Source: JAGXLC01 sp964585385
GTDB lineage: Bacteria > Bacteroidota > Bacteroidia > Bacteroidales > UBA12077
DNA: 64,000 bases
Assembly: GCA_964585385.1 (NCBI GenBank)
Contig: CAZPDP010000010.1
Span: 22,862 to 86,861, forward strand
Reading direction: 5' to 3'
Part shown: positions 15,781-25,110 of the stretch, one piece after another
Position numbering within the stretch: the first letter of the stretch is position 1
How the letters are laid out: each line of letters opens with the position of its first letter
Made by a program: the position numbers and the translations under genes
The notes under the pieces: generated by a model
What the model was told of the DNA's origin: nothing
What the model saw: only the letters and a program-made list of their open reading frames with translations
Databases searched by the model: none

Positions 15781-16197
15781 TTATTCTCCAATAATTTTAA
15801 CCAACACTCGTTTTCGTCTTTTTCCATCAAATTCACCATAAAAAATTTGTTCCCAGGGTCCGAAGTCTAGTTTGCCTTCGGTAACAGCCACAACCACTTC
15901 ACGACCCATAACGGTTCTTTTCAGGTGTGCATCGGCATTGTCTTCTGCTGTATTGTGGTTGTACTGGTCATAAGGTTTTTCCGGGGCAAGTCCTTCCAGC
16001 CATTTCTCAAAATCCTGGTGCAAGCCTGGTTCATCGTCATTAATAAACACACTGGCTGTAATATGCATAGCATTTACCAGAACGAAACCTTCCTGTATTC
16101 CGCTTTTGTCCAGCGCTTCTTCAACAGCGGGCGTAATGTTTATCAATTCTCTTCTCTGATTGGTATTAAACCATAGTTCTTTTCTGTATGATTTCAT
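15781..16197 (-). CDS. YjbQ family protein (UPF0047)
   Basis: 138 residues, the whole length of the family. The signature is near the C-terminus: a His/Asp cluster (NTAEDNADAHLKRTVMG, about 87-103) and LDFGPWEQIFYGEFDG (about 115-130). Members have a trimeric beta-barrel with a metal site, and weak thiamine-phosphate synthase activity has been reported for some, but the physiological role is uncertain. It is 13 bp downstream of the phosphoglucomutase gene and ends at a clear terminator, so the two form a short operon. Confidence 0.9.
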   Translation of the reverse strand: MKSYRKELWFNTNQRRELINITPAVEEALDKSGIQEGFVLVNAMHITASVFINDDEPGLHQDFEKWLEGLAPEKPYDQYNHNTAEDNADAHLKRTVMGREVVVAVTEGKLDFGPWEQIFYGEFDGKRRKRVLVKIIGE

Positions 16198-16210
16198 AGA
16201 CTATCCTTTT

Positions 16211-17956
16211 TTATTTGATTCCTAATTCTTTTATTATGTGTTCAATGCGGTTTTCAAGCATTTGATCAACTTCCTCAAAATCTTCTTTCTTTTCCAGCTT
16301 ATCATTGACACTGAAATAGAATTTGATTTTGGGTTCTGTACCAGAGGGGCGCAAAGATATTTTAGATCCATCCTTTAGAATAAACTGCAATACATTGGAT
16401 TTGGGCAGTTTTATATTATATCTCAAATGGCTCAGCATGTCTGATGTTTTCTGTTTCTGAAAGTCATGAATGAGCATGAGGTCCTGGCCATTTATTGAGT
16501 CAGGCGGATTGTTTCTGAATTGTTCCATCATCTTTTTGATTTCTTCTTCTCCCTCTTTGCCTTTTTTGGTAATGGAGATTAGTTTTTCCTTGTAAAAGCC
16601 ATACTGCAGATAGATGTCAATCAGTTGATCGAACAATGATTTGCCTTGTTCTTTTGCAAATGCTGTAACTTCAGCAAGCAGGGCGCATGAAATGATAGCG
16701 TCTTTGTCTCTTACAAATTCACCGGCAAGGTATCCATAACTTTCTTCACCACCTCCGATAAAGGTTTTTTGTCCTTCAAGTTCCCTGATTTTAGCAGCTA
16801 TGTATTTGAAACCGGTCAGAGTATCATAAGTTTCAACACCATAGTCATTGGCTATATTTTCAAGTAAATCTGTGGTAACTATGGTCTTAACAATGTATTC
16901 CCTGCCCTTAAGCTTATTCCTCTCTTTCCATTGGGTTATCAGGTAATATATCAGCAATGATGCTGCCTGATTGCCATTGAGGATTTCAATCTTACCTTTA
17001 TCATTTTTAACAGCGATACCAACACGGTCACCATCGGGGTCAGTTGCCATTACCAGGTCTGCATCCTTTTCTTCAGCAATATTTAGGGCTTGTTCCAGCG
17101 CCGCATGTTCCTCAGGATTGGGGGATTTGACAGTCGGGAAATCTCCGTTGATTTCTTCCTGCTCGGTTATATGGATGATGTCCTCAAAACCAAACTTTTT
17201 CAATGCTTTTGGTACTAAGTCCACGCCGGTACCATGCAGCGGAGTGTATACAATTTTTAGATCTTTCTGCTTCTCAATAATATCCGGATTAAGGGATAGC
17301 GTCTTGATTTGGTTGAGGTATTTTTCATCCATTTCATCTCCCAGGTCTTCAATCAGGCTGTTGTCCCCATCAAATTTTACCTCTGAAATGTTCTTGATCT
17401 TCTGAACCTCATTGATAATGTTCTTATCATGTGGGGCAATGATTTGTCCACCGTCTTCCCAGTAGACTTTATACCCGTTGTACTCTTTCGGATTGTGTGA
17501 AGCAGTTATTACCACTCCCGCCTGGCAATCGAGTTCGCGGATAGCGAAAGAAAGTTCCGGTGTGGGTCTGAGTTTGTCAAACAGGTATACTTTGATTCCA
17601 TTGGCGGTAAATACCTGTGCTGTTTTTTCCGCGAATAACCGGCTGTTGTTGCGTGAATCATGTGCAATAACTACTTTTATTTGCTTTAGCTGGTCAAACT
17701 TTTTTAGCAGGTAATTGCTTAATCCCTGTGTGGCAGAACCAATAGTGTAGATGTTTATCCTGTTTGTGCCTGCACCCATGATTCCTCTGAGTCCGCCTGT
17801 CCCAAATTCCAGGTCTTTGTAAAAAGCATCAACCAGGCCATCTTCATCATTCTCCAACAGATATTTTACCTCTTTCTGAGTATTTTCATCGTAATACTCT
17901 GTCAGCCAGTTTCTGGCTTTTTCTTTAACTTGTGTCAGCAAATCAATATTTTCCAT
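16211..17956 (-). CDS. Phosphoglucomutase/phosphomannomutase (alpha-D-phosphohexomutase family)
   Basis: 581 residues, typical of the PgcA/PGM2-like branch. The four functional loops are present: the phosphoserine loop TASHNPKEYNGYK (about 148-160), the metal loop DPDGDRVGIAV (about 307-317), the sugar loop GGGEESYGYL (about 400-409) and the phosphate loop RPSGTEPKIKFYF (about 532-544). The enzyme interconverts hexose-1- and hexose-6-phosphates and feeds nucleotide-sugar synthesis, which fits the rfb genes just upstream. The gap to those genes is 194 bp, so it is likely a separate transcript. Confidence 0.93.
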   Translation of the reverse strand: MENIDLLTQVKEKARNWLTEYYDENTQKEVKYLLENDEDGLVDAFYKDLEFGTGGLRGIMGAGTNRINIYTIGSATQGLSNYLLKKFDQLKQIKVVIAHDSRNNSRLFAEKTAQVFTANGIKVYLFDKLRPTPELSFAIRELDCQAGVVITASHNPKEYNGYKVYWEDGGQIIAPHDKNIINEVQKIKNISEVKFDGDNSLIEDLGDEMDEKYLNQIKTLSLNPDIIEKQKDLKIVYTPLHGTGVDLVPKALKKFGFEDIIHITEQEEINGDFPTVKSPNPEEHAALEQALNIAEEKDADLVMATDPDGDRVGIAVKNDKGKIEILNGNQAASLLIYYLITQWKERNKLKGREYIVKTIVTTDLLENIANDYGVETYDTLTGFKYIAAKIRELEGQKTFIGGGEESYGYLAGEFVRDKDAIISCALLAEVTAFAKEQGKSLFDQLIDIYLQYGFYKEKLISITKKGKEGEEEIKKMMEQFRNNPPDSINGQDLMLIHDFQKQKTSDMLSHLRYNIKLPKSNVLQFILKDGSKISLRPSGTEPKIKFYFSVNDKLEKKEDFEEVDQMLENRIEHIIKELGIK

Positions 17957-18150
17957 AAGTGATGTTTTGTTCTTTTAAATATATTAAAGTTTTACTATAA
18001 TGTTTAATCGTTTTCCTTTTATATGCAGAATTTTGCCTCAATTTTAATTTTTACTCACAAAGGATACCAAAGTATGGAACAACTTATAATACAATTTGGT
18101 TAAAATTAAGAAAAAATAAAAGACTATGGCAAAGATGATTAAAGCTTAAC

Positions 18151-19011
18151 TCACATGTTAAACTTTTTTAACATATCCATCAGGCTCTCTTTCCAGTGAG
18201 GAATTTTAAGTCTGTAATCATCTTTGATTTTTTGTTTGTTGAAAACAGAGTAGGGCGGACGTTTTGCCTTAGTTGGAAAATCCTTACTTTCAATGGGGTG
18301 AATAGTGCAATCCAATTTTAGAACATTTACTATTTCCATAGCTAAATCATACCAGCTGCAAACCCCTTCATTGGAGAAATGATAAACTTCTGCTGAGGGC
18401 AATTTGTTTTCGGATTCTGCTATTTTCACAATGGCAGAAGCCAGGTTACGGGCATACGTAGGACTGCCGACCTGGTCATAAACGACCTTTAACTCTTCTC
18501 GCTCATCCGCAAGCCGGGCTATGGTCTTGACAAAATTTTTTCCGAAAGATGAATACAGCCAGGAAGTGCGGATTATGATACCCGACTTATTATCCAGCAC
18601 TTTCTTTTCTCCTTCCAGTTTGCTTTTTCCATAGACACTTTCAGGATTTGGAGTGTCGCTTTCTTTATAGGGAGTATAACTTTTGCCATTGAAGACATAA
18701 TCTGTGGAAACATGGATAAGTTGGGCATTATACTGATTGACTACTTTTGAAAGGAAGTCCACTGCTTTTTCATTAAGAAGATAGGCGTTTTCCGGGTCAT
18801 CTTCAGCTCCGTCCACATTGGTATAGGCTGCACAATTTATCACCCGGTCAATCTTATTTTCCCGGAAAAATTGTTCAACTTCTGCATTCCTGGTAATATC
18901 TAAACTGTTTTCATCTGTAAAGATATAGTGATGAGAAGTTTCCTTATTCTCTGTTGTTGTTTTAATCTCATTTCCCAGCTGTCCTGTTGCACCGGTTACC
19001 AAAATCTTCAT
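18151..19011 (-). CDS. rfbD: dTDP-4-dehydrorhamnose reductase
   Basis: 286 residues. It has an SDR fold with the NAD(P) motif VTGATGQLGNEI (about 5-16), the catalytic YGKSKLEGEK (Tyr/Lys, about 127-136) and the family block HVSTDYVFNGKSYTPYKESD (about 99-118). It carries out the last step to dTDP-L-rhamnose. It is the last gene of the minus-strand run UXS-rfbA-rfbC-rfbD, 15 bp after rfbC. Confidence 0.94.
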   Translation of the reverse strand: MKILVTGATGQLGNEIKTTTENKETSHHYIFTDENSLDITRNAEVEQFFRENKIDRVINCAAYTNVDGAEDDPENAYLLNEKAVDFLSKVVNQYNAQLIHVSTDYVFNGKSYTPYKESDTPNPESVYGKSKLEGEKKVLDNKSGIIIRTSWLYSSFGKNFVKTIARLADEREELKVVYDQVGSPTYARNLASAIVKIAESENKLPSAEVYHFSNEGVCSWYDLAMEIVNVLKLDCTIHPIESKDFPTKAKRPPYSVFNKQKIKDDYRLKIPHWKESLMDMLKKFNM

Positions 19012-19026
19012 AACTCATTAGATGTT

Positions 19027-19581
19027 TTATAGTGAAAAATTCATTTCTGCCTCTTTCATTTCCGGCAGTATTTTGTCTTTCGGCGAAATGATTGCGTCCT
19101 TATCATCGATTTTCCAGTCTATATCAAGAAATTCATCTCTGAAGTTGATTCCTCTTTCTGATTCAGGATTGTAAAAGCTGTCGCACTTATAAAAAACAAT
19201 GGCTTTTTTGCTGAGAACAGAGAAGCCATGAGCAAAACCTTTTGGAACAAGCAATTGATATTTGTTTTCTTCTGAAAGTTCTGTACCTACCCATTGTCCG
19301 TAGGTTGGAGAATCTTTTCTTATATCCACCGCCACATCGTAAATTGTTCCTGTGATGACACGGACTAGTTTGGTTTGGGCATGAGGCGCTAATTGGTAAT
19401 GAAGTCCTCTTATTGTTCCATAGTTTGAAAGAGATTCATTGTCTTGAACAAAATTGTAATGCAGGTGCTGTTCCCCGAGTTTTTTTTCGTTATAACTTTC
19501 AAAGAAATACCCTCTGCTGTCTTCAAATACTTTGGGTTTAATAATCAGTAGATCTGGTATTTTAGTTTTTATAACTTCCAT
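19027..19581 (-). CDS. rfbC: dTDP-4-dehydrorhamnose 3,5-epimerase
   Basis: 184 residues. It is a cupin-type epimerase with FEDSRGYFFESYNEKKL (about 19-35), the catalytic-His block GTIRGLHYQLAPHAQTKLVR (about 55-74), and VPKGFAHGFSVLS (about 112-124). It makes dTDP-4-keto-L-rhamnose from dTDP-4-keto-6-deoxyglucose. It lies between rfbA (12 bp upstream) and rfbD (15 bp downstream). Confidence 0.95.
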   Translation of the reverse strand: MEVIKTKIPDLLIIKPKVFEDSRGYFFESYNEKKLGEQHLHYNFVQDNESLSNYGTIRGLHYQLAPHAQTKLVRVITGTIYDVAVDIRKDSPTYGQWVGTELSEENKYQLLVPKGFAHGFSVLSKKAIVFYKCDSFYNPESERGINFRDEFLDIDWKIDDKDAIISPKDKILPEMKEAEMNFSL

Positions 19582-19593
19582 ATATTGGTAAAA

Positions 19594-20469
19594 TTAAGTA
19601 ATTTGATCTTCTGCTAATTTAATAAGATATTGGCCGTATTGATTTTTTTCAAGTATTTTACCCTGTTTATACAATTCTTCTCTGCTAATATACCCTTTCA
19701 GAAAGGCAATTTCCTCAAGACAAGCAATCTTGAGTCCTTGTCGCCTTTCAATGGTTGCAATAAAATTGGATGCCTGAAGCAGACTGTCATGTGTACCGGT
19801 ATCCAGCCAGGCCATTCCTCTACCGAGGAGTTCAACATTCAGCCTGTTTTCTTCGAGATATAACCTGTTGAGGTCTGTAATTTCCAACTCACCTCGTGCT
19901 GAAGGTTTTAATGATTTGGCTTTTTCTACTACATCATTGCTGTAGAAATACATCCCTGTTACAGCGTAATTGGATTTGGGTTGTCCGGGTTTTTCTTCAA
20001 TGCTCAATACTTTCCCGGAACCATCAAATTCCACTACACCATAACGTTGCGGGTCGCGTACATAGTAACCAAAAATGATAGCTCCGTCTTCCAGTTCTGC
20101 ACATTTTTCCAGTGTCTTACTGAAACCATACCCATAAAAAACATTATCGCCAAGAATCATACTCACATTATCGTCTCCAATGAAATTTTCGCCTATAATA
20201 AATGCCTGGGCCAAACCATCTGGTGAGGGCTGGATTTCATAAGAAAGGGTTATACCCAGGTGCGAACCGTCACCCAGCAGATTTCTGTATAAGTGAATAT
20301 CTTCAGGTGTCGAAATAATTAAAACTTCCCTGATGCCTGCGAGCATTAAAACAGACAGAGGATAATAGATCATTGGTTTGTCATAGATGGGAACAATTTG
20401 TTTGGATATGCTCTTGGTTATAGGATATAAACGGGTGCCTGCACCACCGGCTAAAATTATTCCTTTCAT
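19594..20469 (-). CDS. rfbA: Glucose-1-phosphate thymidylyltransferase
   Basis: 291 residues, the RmlA length. The nucleotide-binding GGAGTRLYPIT (about 8-18), the start of the sugar site LGDNVFYGYGF (about 107-117), EEKPGQPKSNYAVTGMYFY (about 161-179) and WLDTGTHDSLLQAS (about 223-236) are all present. It makes dTDP-glucose. Its ATG overlaps the stop of the upstream UDP-xylose-synthase-like gene in an ATGA junction, showing tight coupling of two different sugar-nucleotide routes. Confidence 0.95.
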   Translation of the reverse strand: MKGIILAGGAGTRLYPITKSISKQIVPIYDKPMIYYPLSVLMLAGIREVLIISTPEDIHLYRNLLGDGSHLGITLSYEIQPSPDGLAQAFIIGENFIGDDNVSMILGDNVFYGYGFSKTLEKCAELEDGAIIFGYYVRDPQRYGVVEFDGSGKVLSIEEKPGQPKSNYAVTGMYFYSNDVVEKAKSLKPSARGELEITDLNRLYLEENRLNVELLGRGMAWLDTGTHDSLLQASNFIATIERRQGLKIACLEEIAFLKGYISREELYKQGKILEKNQYGQYLIKLAEDQIT

Positions 20470-21419
20470 ATCGTGTCGTTTTTATGGATTGCTTTTTTAA
20501 AATATTCAATGGTTTTTTGCAGTCCTTCCTCAATGCCAGTCACGGGTTCCCAGTTGAGTGTTTCCCTTGCTTTTCTTATGTCTGGCTGCCTTTGTTCCGG
20601 GTCATTCTCTGGCAATGGATGAAAGCTGAGCCTGGATTTTGACTTTGTCATTTTTATTATGAGTTCCGCCAGCTCAAGCATTGTATGCTCTTTCGGGTTT
20701 CCAATATTTATGGGTTGGGTATTTGAATCATCGCTGTTCATTAATTTTATCAGCGCCTCTATTAAGTCATCCACATATTGAAAACTTCTTGTCTGTGTTC
20801 CATCTCCAAAAATTGTGATGGGTTCGTTTTTCAGGGCCTGAACAATGAAATTGGAAATAACCCGCCCATCAACTAAACTCATCCTTGGACCATAGGTATT
20901 AAATATCCTTGCAATTCGAATGTTAACATTGTTTTGTTCATTGTAATTGATGAAGAGGGTCTCGGCACACCTTTTTCCCTCGTCATAACATGATCTTTTA
21001 CCAATTGGATTGACATTGCCCCAGTACTCTTCCGGTTGAGGATGAACTGTAGGGTTGCCATAGACCTCGCTGGTAGAAGCTTGCAGGATTTTAGCCTTAA
21101 TTCGTTTTGCCAGCCCGAGCATATTGATGGCTCCCATTACAGAAGTTTTAATGGTTTTTATGGCATTGTATTGATAGTAAACGGGAGAGGCCGGGCAGGC
21201 CAGGTTGTAGATTTCATCTACCTCAGCATAATAAGGTTGAGTTATATCATGCCGTATCACTTCGAAATAAGGATTATTAAAAAGATGCAGTATATTTTCC
21301 TTGTAACCGGTAAAATAGTTGTCCAGGCTGATTACCTCATTTCCTTCATTAAGAAGTCGTTCACATAAATGTGATCCGATAAAACCTGAACCGCCTGTTA
21401 CCAGTATTCTTTTTTTCAT
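20466..21419 (-). CDS. UDP-glucuronate decarboxylase (UDP-xylose synthase), SDR family
   Basis: 317 residues from ATG 21419 (MKKRILVTGGSGFIGSH). A longer frame adds 18 residues with no homologous look. The blocks DEIYNLACPASPVYYQ, TIKTSVMGAINMLGLAKR, ASTSEVYGNPTVHPQPEEYW and SCYDEGKRCAETL are specific to UXS, not to RfbB. It should convert UDP-glucuronate to UDP-xylose with internal NAD+. It heads the rfbACD run in the place where rfbB (dTDP-glucose dehydratase) would be expected. rfbB is not in this window. Confidence 0.9.
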   Translation of the reverse strand: MKKRILVTGGSGFIGSHLCERLLNEGNEVISLDNYFTGYKENILHLFNNPYFEVIRHDITQPYYAEVDEIYNLACPASPVYYQYNAIKTIKTSVMGAINMLGLAKRIKAKILQASTSEVYGNPTVHPQPEEYWGNVNPIGKRSCYDEGKRCAETLFINYNEQNNVNIRIARIFNTYGPRMSLVDGRVISNFIVQALKNEPITIFGDGTQTRSFQYVDDLIEALIKLMNSDDSNTQPINIGNPKEHTMLELAELIIKMTKSKSRLSFHPLPENDPEQRQPDIRKARETLNWEPVTGIEEGLQKTIEYFKKAIHKNDTI

Positions 21420-22137
21420 AATGAGGAAAATAGAATGTACTATTGCAAAACAAATATGGTAAAAATATATCAATAATCCACTTATACGTTAAAAGCGACA
21501 CGAATTTTTTGCTATAGGAGATAGGAATAATTCATGAACGGCGAAGCCCTCAACGAAGTTAATTATTCGGGTTAAAAGCATCAGTTTTAAACTATAATTT
21601 CCAGTAATAACACTTTCATATAGAATATAGGAATTGATTTCGGTTATCTGTTAAAAATTAGAGTATTCTTTATATTAACAAAACCTTATTTTCTTTGACA
21701 AACCTCAGTAGAATAAAGCAATCCCACGGAAAGGAACCTAATTACCTTATTAAGGTTTCCTGGTAATGTTTTATAAATTTCTCATATTCTTCCTGAAATG
21801 TTATTTTTTTATGGTGTTCTGGCTGGTTTAAAATGTGCTTATTTCAAAGATTATAATAAGTCAAAAATATTAAAAACTCCTCAACTATTGAATGGAAATG
21901 AAAAAAGTATTCAATTGGGTAATATTGAGATATTGGACAAATCACTTGATACTAATAATTTTCAAGAAACAAGGATAAGACTTTTGCAAGACACATTATC
22001 CGGTCTTTTCATTATAAAATATTAACGCATCACCAGTATTTTCAAATAAATAATTAACTATTCTCAAACTCACTTTGTATAACTTTTAATTGTTATTTTC
22101 GTAAACTTTTCAGTTTAATTTAATTCGTTATCTGGGT
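21420..22137. other. 718-bp intergenic region, mostly without recognised content
   Basis: It lies between two divergent genes and holds the 44-bp palindromic repeat at 21525-21568. An imperfect hairpin (GGAACCT...AAGGTTTCC) is near 21734-21762. A 75-codon frame at 21798-22025 has no domain or supporting start signal and is not called. Promoters for both flanking genes must lie here, but I cannot place them with confidence. Confidence 0.5.
21525..21568 (+). repeat. 44-bp palindromic repeat, copy 1
   Basis: The ends are GAATAATT and AATTATTC. The interior contains GGCGAAGCC, a tight hairpin, and CAACGAAGTT. An inverted copy at 42573-42616 matches at 43 of 44 positions, and similarity continues a few bases outward on both sides (GGGTTAAAA; a TTTTTTG-like stretch). 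It is REP-like, in an intergenic region. Confidence 0.8.
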
Positions 22138-24930
22138 ATGAAAGCTTTTAGATTTGTTGCAATGATTCTCCTGTTTCTGAGTGTTTCCATTAATCTTTTT
22201 TCCCAGGAGAATGAGAATGTTTTGATTGTTAGGGGTTTGGTGGATGAGGATTATGAGCCCCTGAGGAATGTTAAAATAACAGTGCTGAATGATTCGAAAA
22301 AAGTTAAGGAGGCTTATACCGATACAAAAGGGGAGTTTGAACTGCAATTGGGTTTAAATAAGGAATTTACTTTAACATTTACGAAGGAAGGTTATGTTTC
22401 CAAAAAAGTTTTTGTCAACTCTGCTATACCTGAGGGAGAAACTGGAAACTGGGCTGTTGAATTCCCTTTAGGGCTGTTCAAAATGTATCCCGGCCTGGAT
22501 ATCTCTGCACTGGATAATCCTGTGACGAAAATCCAATATATCGAAAAAGAGAATGGTTTTGGCTATGACCGGCTGTATACGGAAAAGATGATGGGCAAGG
22601 TGGAAAAGATAATGAGACAGCTCGAACAGTTGAAAGAGGAAGCATACCGAAGGATTATCAGAAAAGGGGACAAGCATTTTGATAATGAAGAATATAGTGA
22701 AGCCATTACCCAGTTTAAGAAAGCCCTCGAACAAAGACCCGATGATCGTTATCCCAAAAAAAGGCTGGAAGATGCTGAGGAAATGCTGGAAAAATTAAAG
22801 GAACTTCGTGAGCTTTATGAAAACGCTATAGCAAGAGGAGACAAGTACTTCTCTCAGAAAAAATATGCTGAATCTAAATCAGCCTACAATGAAGCCATTA
22901 AATATGATGAAGATGAAGAGTATCCCCGGCAGCAGATTAGAAAGATAAATGAAATACTTGCACAGCAGGAAGCAAAAGAACAGGCCAGGCAGGAAAATCT
23001 TGCAAATTATAATGATTTTATTCAAAAAGGGGATAACCTTTTCTCTATAGAAGAATACCAAAAAGCAAAAGAAAATTATCAGAACGCTTTAGGTATATTT
23101 CCTGAAAAACCTTACCCGAAAGAGCAAATTAGCAAAATAGACAAACTGCTCGCTGATATGCAAGCGCAGCAGGAGCTCAATGACCAATATAACAGTCTTA
23201 TACAGGTGGCTGACAACAATTTCGAACAGCAAAATTATAACACAGCTAAATCCAACTACCAGGAAGCGCTTGATTTGAAATCTTCAGAACCCTATCCAAA
23301 GCAGCAGATTGAGAAAATTAATGAAATTCTGGCCAGTCAGAAAGCGGCCGAAGAGGAATATAACCGGCTTATCCAATCCGCCGATTTGGCTTTCTCGAAT
23401 GAAGATTACCAAAGCGCAAAAAAGGATTATAATGCTGCATTAGGAATTAAACAAGAACAATATCCTAAAGACCAAATAGATAAGATAGATGAAATTTTGG
23501 AAGACAGGAATAAACAATTGGCAGAATATAAAAGGCTCATTAAAGAAGCAAACGAAGCATTTGAAGTTAAGCAATACAACCAGGCAAAGGCTTCTTATTC
23601 AGAGGCGTTGTTTATTAAACCTGATGAGCAGTATCCCAAAGACCAGATTGCAAAGATTGATTCATTGCTGGCACAACTTAAAAAGGAAGAAGATACCAGA
23701 AAGGAGAAAGAGAAGGCCTATAATGAGGCTGTCAGACAGGCTGATGCCATGTTTACTATGGAAGAATACCGGCAGTCGAAGAGTCTTTACAACAAAGCTC
23801 TTGGTATAAAGCCGGAAGAGCAGTATCCCAAAGACCGAATTGCTGAGATTGATGAAATACTTAAGCGACTAATGGACGAAAAGGCTGCCTATGAGAATGC
23901 TATTACAAAGGCTGACAAGTTGTTTAATGAAGAAAGCTTTGAAAGTTCAAAGAGTTCTTATCAAAAAGCCCTTGAAATCCGGTCTAATGAGCAATATCCT
24001 AAAGATCAAATCGCTAAGATTGATGACATTCTTGCGCAACTAAGAGCAGAAAAGGAAAGACAGGCAGCAACAGAAGAAAAATACAGGAACGCTATCACTA
24101 CTGCCGATCAGCTATTTAATGCAGAAGAATACGAAGACAGCAGGACAATTTATAATGAAGCCCTGAATATCAAACCGGGTGAAAGCTATCCGAAAGAACA
24201 AATTGCAAAAATTGATCAAATTCTGGAAGAGCGCAGAATGGCATTAGAAAGAAAATATAATGAAATCGTTAAAAGGGCTGATAATTTATTTTCCGAAGAA
24301 GCATACCAGAACGCCAAAACTACCTACCAGGATGCTTTAGACATTAAACCTAATGAGTCTTATCCGAAAGAGCAGATAGAAAAAATTGAAAAGATTTTGG
24401 CTGACCTGGAAGAAAAAAGAAAAGAACAGGAAAGGATCAATAGATTATACACTGAAGAAATTAATAAGGCGGACAAATTTTATGACGACAATTTCTACCT
24501 GGAAGCCAAGAAGCACTATGAAAATGCCCTTGAATATAAGTCTAATGAAGAGTATCCAAAAAATAAGCTAAAGGTTATTGAAAACCTCCTGGCTGACCTG
24601 GAAAAGACCAAAAATCAAAAAAGTTCTCAGAAAGCTTCTAAATCCAAAAAGAAAAAAGAAGAACCCCAATTACAGGATTTTTCTGAATTTAAATCGGATA
24701 AAGAGAGGAAGGAATTCCTGAATAAGCTGGCAAAAGAATATCCCCGCGGTAAAACTGTGGAACGGTATAACCTGGGTAACAGGACAATAACCCGGATAAT
24801 AATGAACTATGACGGGATGGCTACTGATTACAGGACTGTCAGACATTCCTGGGGTGGAGTCTACTATTTTAAAAATGGCAGGAACATTTCCCAGGCGAAA
24901 TTCAGTGTAGAGACAAAAGAAAGAGATTAA
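22138..24930 (+). CDS. Secreted protein with CarbD-like domain and 11 TPR-like repeats
   Basis: 930 residues. A signal peptide (MKAFRFVAMILLFLSVSINLFSQ in two pieces: MKAFRFVAMILL, FLSVSINLFSQ) leads to a carboxypeptidase-regulatory-like beta-sandwich (about 28-110). An amphipathic region of eleven tandem units of roughly 60-70 residues (about 160-845) follows. Each unit holds a TPR-like pair (for example ADKLFNEESFESSKSSYQKA) and ends in a near-invariant linker YPK-x-QI-x-KID-x-IL. A short C-terminal domain (about 855-930) is unlike the repeats. I do not recognise a specific function. Large TPR proteins of this kind often scaffold envelope or gliding/secretion machines in Bacteroidota. Confidence 0.85.
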   Translation: MKAFRFVAMILLFLSVSINLFSQENENVLIVRGLVDEDYEPLRNVKITVLNDSKKVKEAYTDTKGEFELQLGLNKEFTLTFTKEGYVSKKVFVNSAIPEGETGNWAVEFPLGLFKMYPGLDISALDNPVTKIQYIEKENGFGYDRLYTEKMMGKVEKIMRQLEQLKEEAYRRIIRKGDKHFDNEEYSEAITQFKKALEQRPDDRYPKKRLEDAEEMLEKLKELRELYENAIARGDKYFSQKKYAESKSAYNEAIKYDEDEEYPRQQIRKINEILAQQEAKEQARQENLANYNDFIQKGDNLFSIEEYQKAKENYQNALGIFPEKPYPKEQISKIDKLLADMQAQQELNDQYNSLIQVADNNFEQQNYNTAKSNYQEALDLKSSEPYPKQQIEKINEILASQKAAEEEYNRLIQSADLAFSNEDYQSAKKDYNAALGIKQEQYPKDQIDKIDEILEDRNKQLAEYKRLIKEANEAFEVKQYNQAKASYSEALFIKPDEQYPKDQIAKIDSLLAQLKKEEDTRKEKEKAYNEAVRQADAMFTMEEYRQSKSLYNKALGIKPEEQYPKDRIAEIDEILKRLMDEKAAYENAITKADKLFNEESFESSKSSYQKALEIRSNEQYPKDQIAKIDDILAQLRAEKERQAATEEKYRNAITTADQLFNAEEYEDSRTIYNEALNIKPGESYPKEQIAKIDQILEERRMALERKYNEIVKRADNLFSEEAYQNAKTTYQDALDIKPNESYPKEQIEKIEKILADLEEKRKEQERINRLYTEEINKADKFYDDNFYLEAKKHYENALEYKSNEEYPKNKLKVIENLLADLEKTKNQKSSQKASKSKKKKEEPQLQDFSEFKSDKERKEFLNKLAKEYPRGKTVERYNLGNRTITRIIMNYDGMATDYRTVRHSWGGVYYFKNGRNISQAKFSVETKERD

Positions 24931-24942
24931 ACGGTTATTATT

Positions 24943-24959
24943 ACCCAAATTGAGCGATT
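24943..24959 (-). repeat. Fragment of the composite palindromic repeat family
   Basis: ACCCAAATTGAGCGATT is the exact complement of 12005-12021, the right end of the composite element between hypE and hypA. Only this end is recognisable here, so it is either a remnant or a shared terminus of related elements. Confidence 0.45.
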
Positions 24960-25019
24960 AAAAAAAATGAATAAAGATTCAGATCAATAATAATTATTAT
25001 CTTTTACTTTTCTAAATTT

Positions 25020-25043
25020 GCCCGGGTTTTTCCGGGCTTTTTG
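25020..25043 (+). terminator. Terminator-like hairpin after the 11-repeat protein gene
   Basis: A stem GCCCGG/CCGGGC with a 6-nt loop, followed by TTTTTTG. It lies 90 bp after the stop codon and 68 bp before the next start on the same strand, so it may end the first transcript or attenuate the second. A TAAATTTG (-7-like) motif touches its left edge at 25013-25020. Confidence 0.7.
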
Positions 25044-25110
25044 ATGTTAAAGCAGAAAATATTAACGATTGGAGTACGTTAAAGTATTTATAAAAGACAC
25101 ACGGCAGTTA

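Noticed and set aside
20466..21419. rfbB (dTDP-glucose 4,6-dehydratase) by position in the rfb run
   Set aside because: The motifs (ACPASPVYYQ, SCYDEGKRCAE) are those of UDP-glucuronate decarboxylase.
21798..22025. 75-codon ORF upstream of the repeat protein
   Set aside because: No recognisable homology, promoter or ribosome-binding context. It lies in a low-complexity AT-rich intergenic region.
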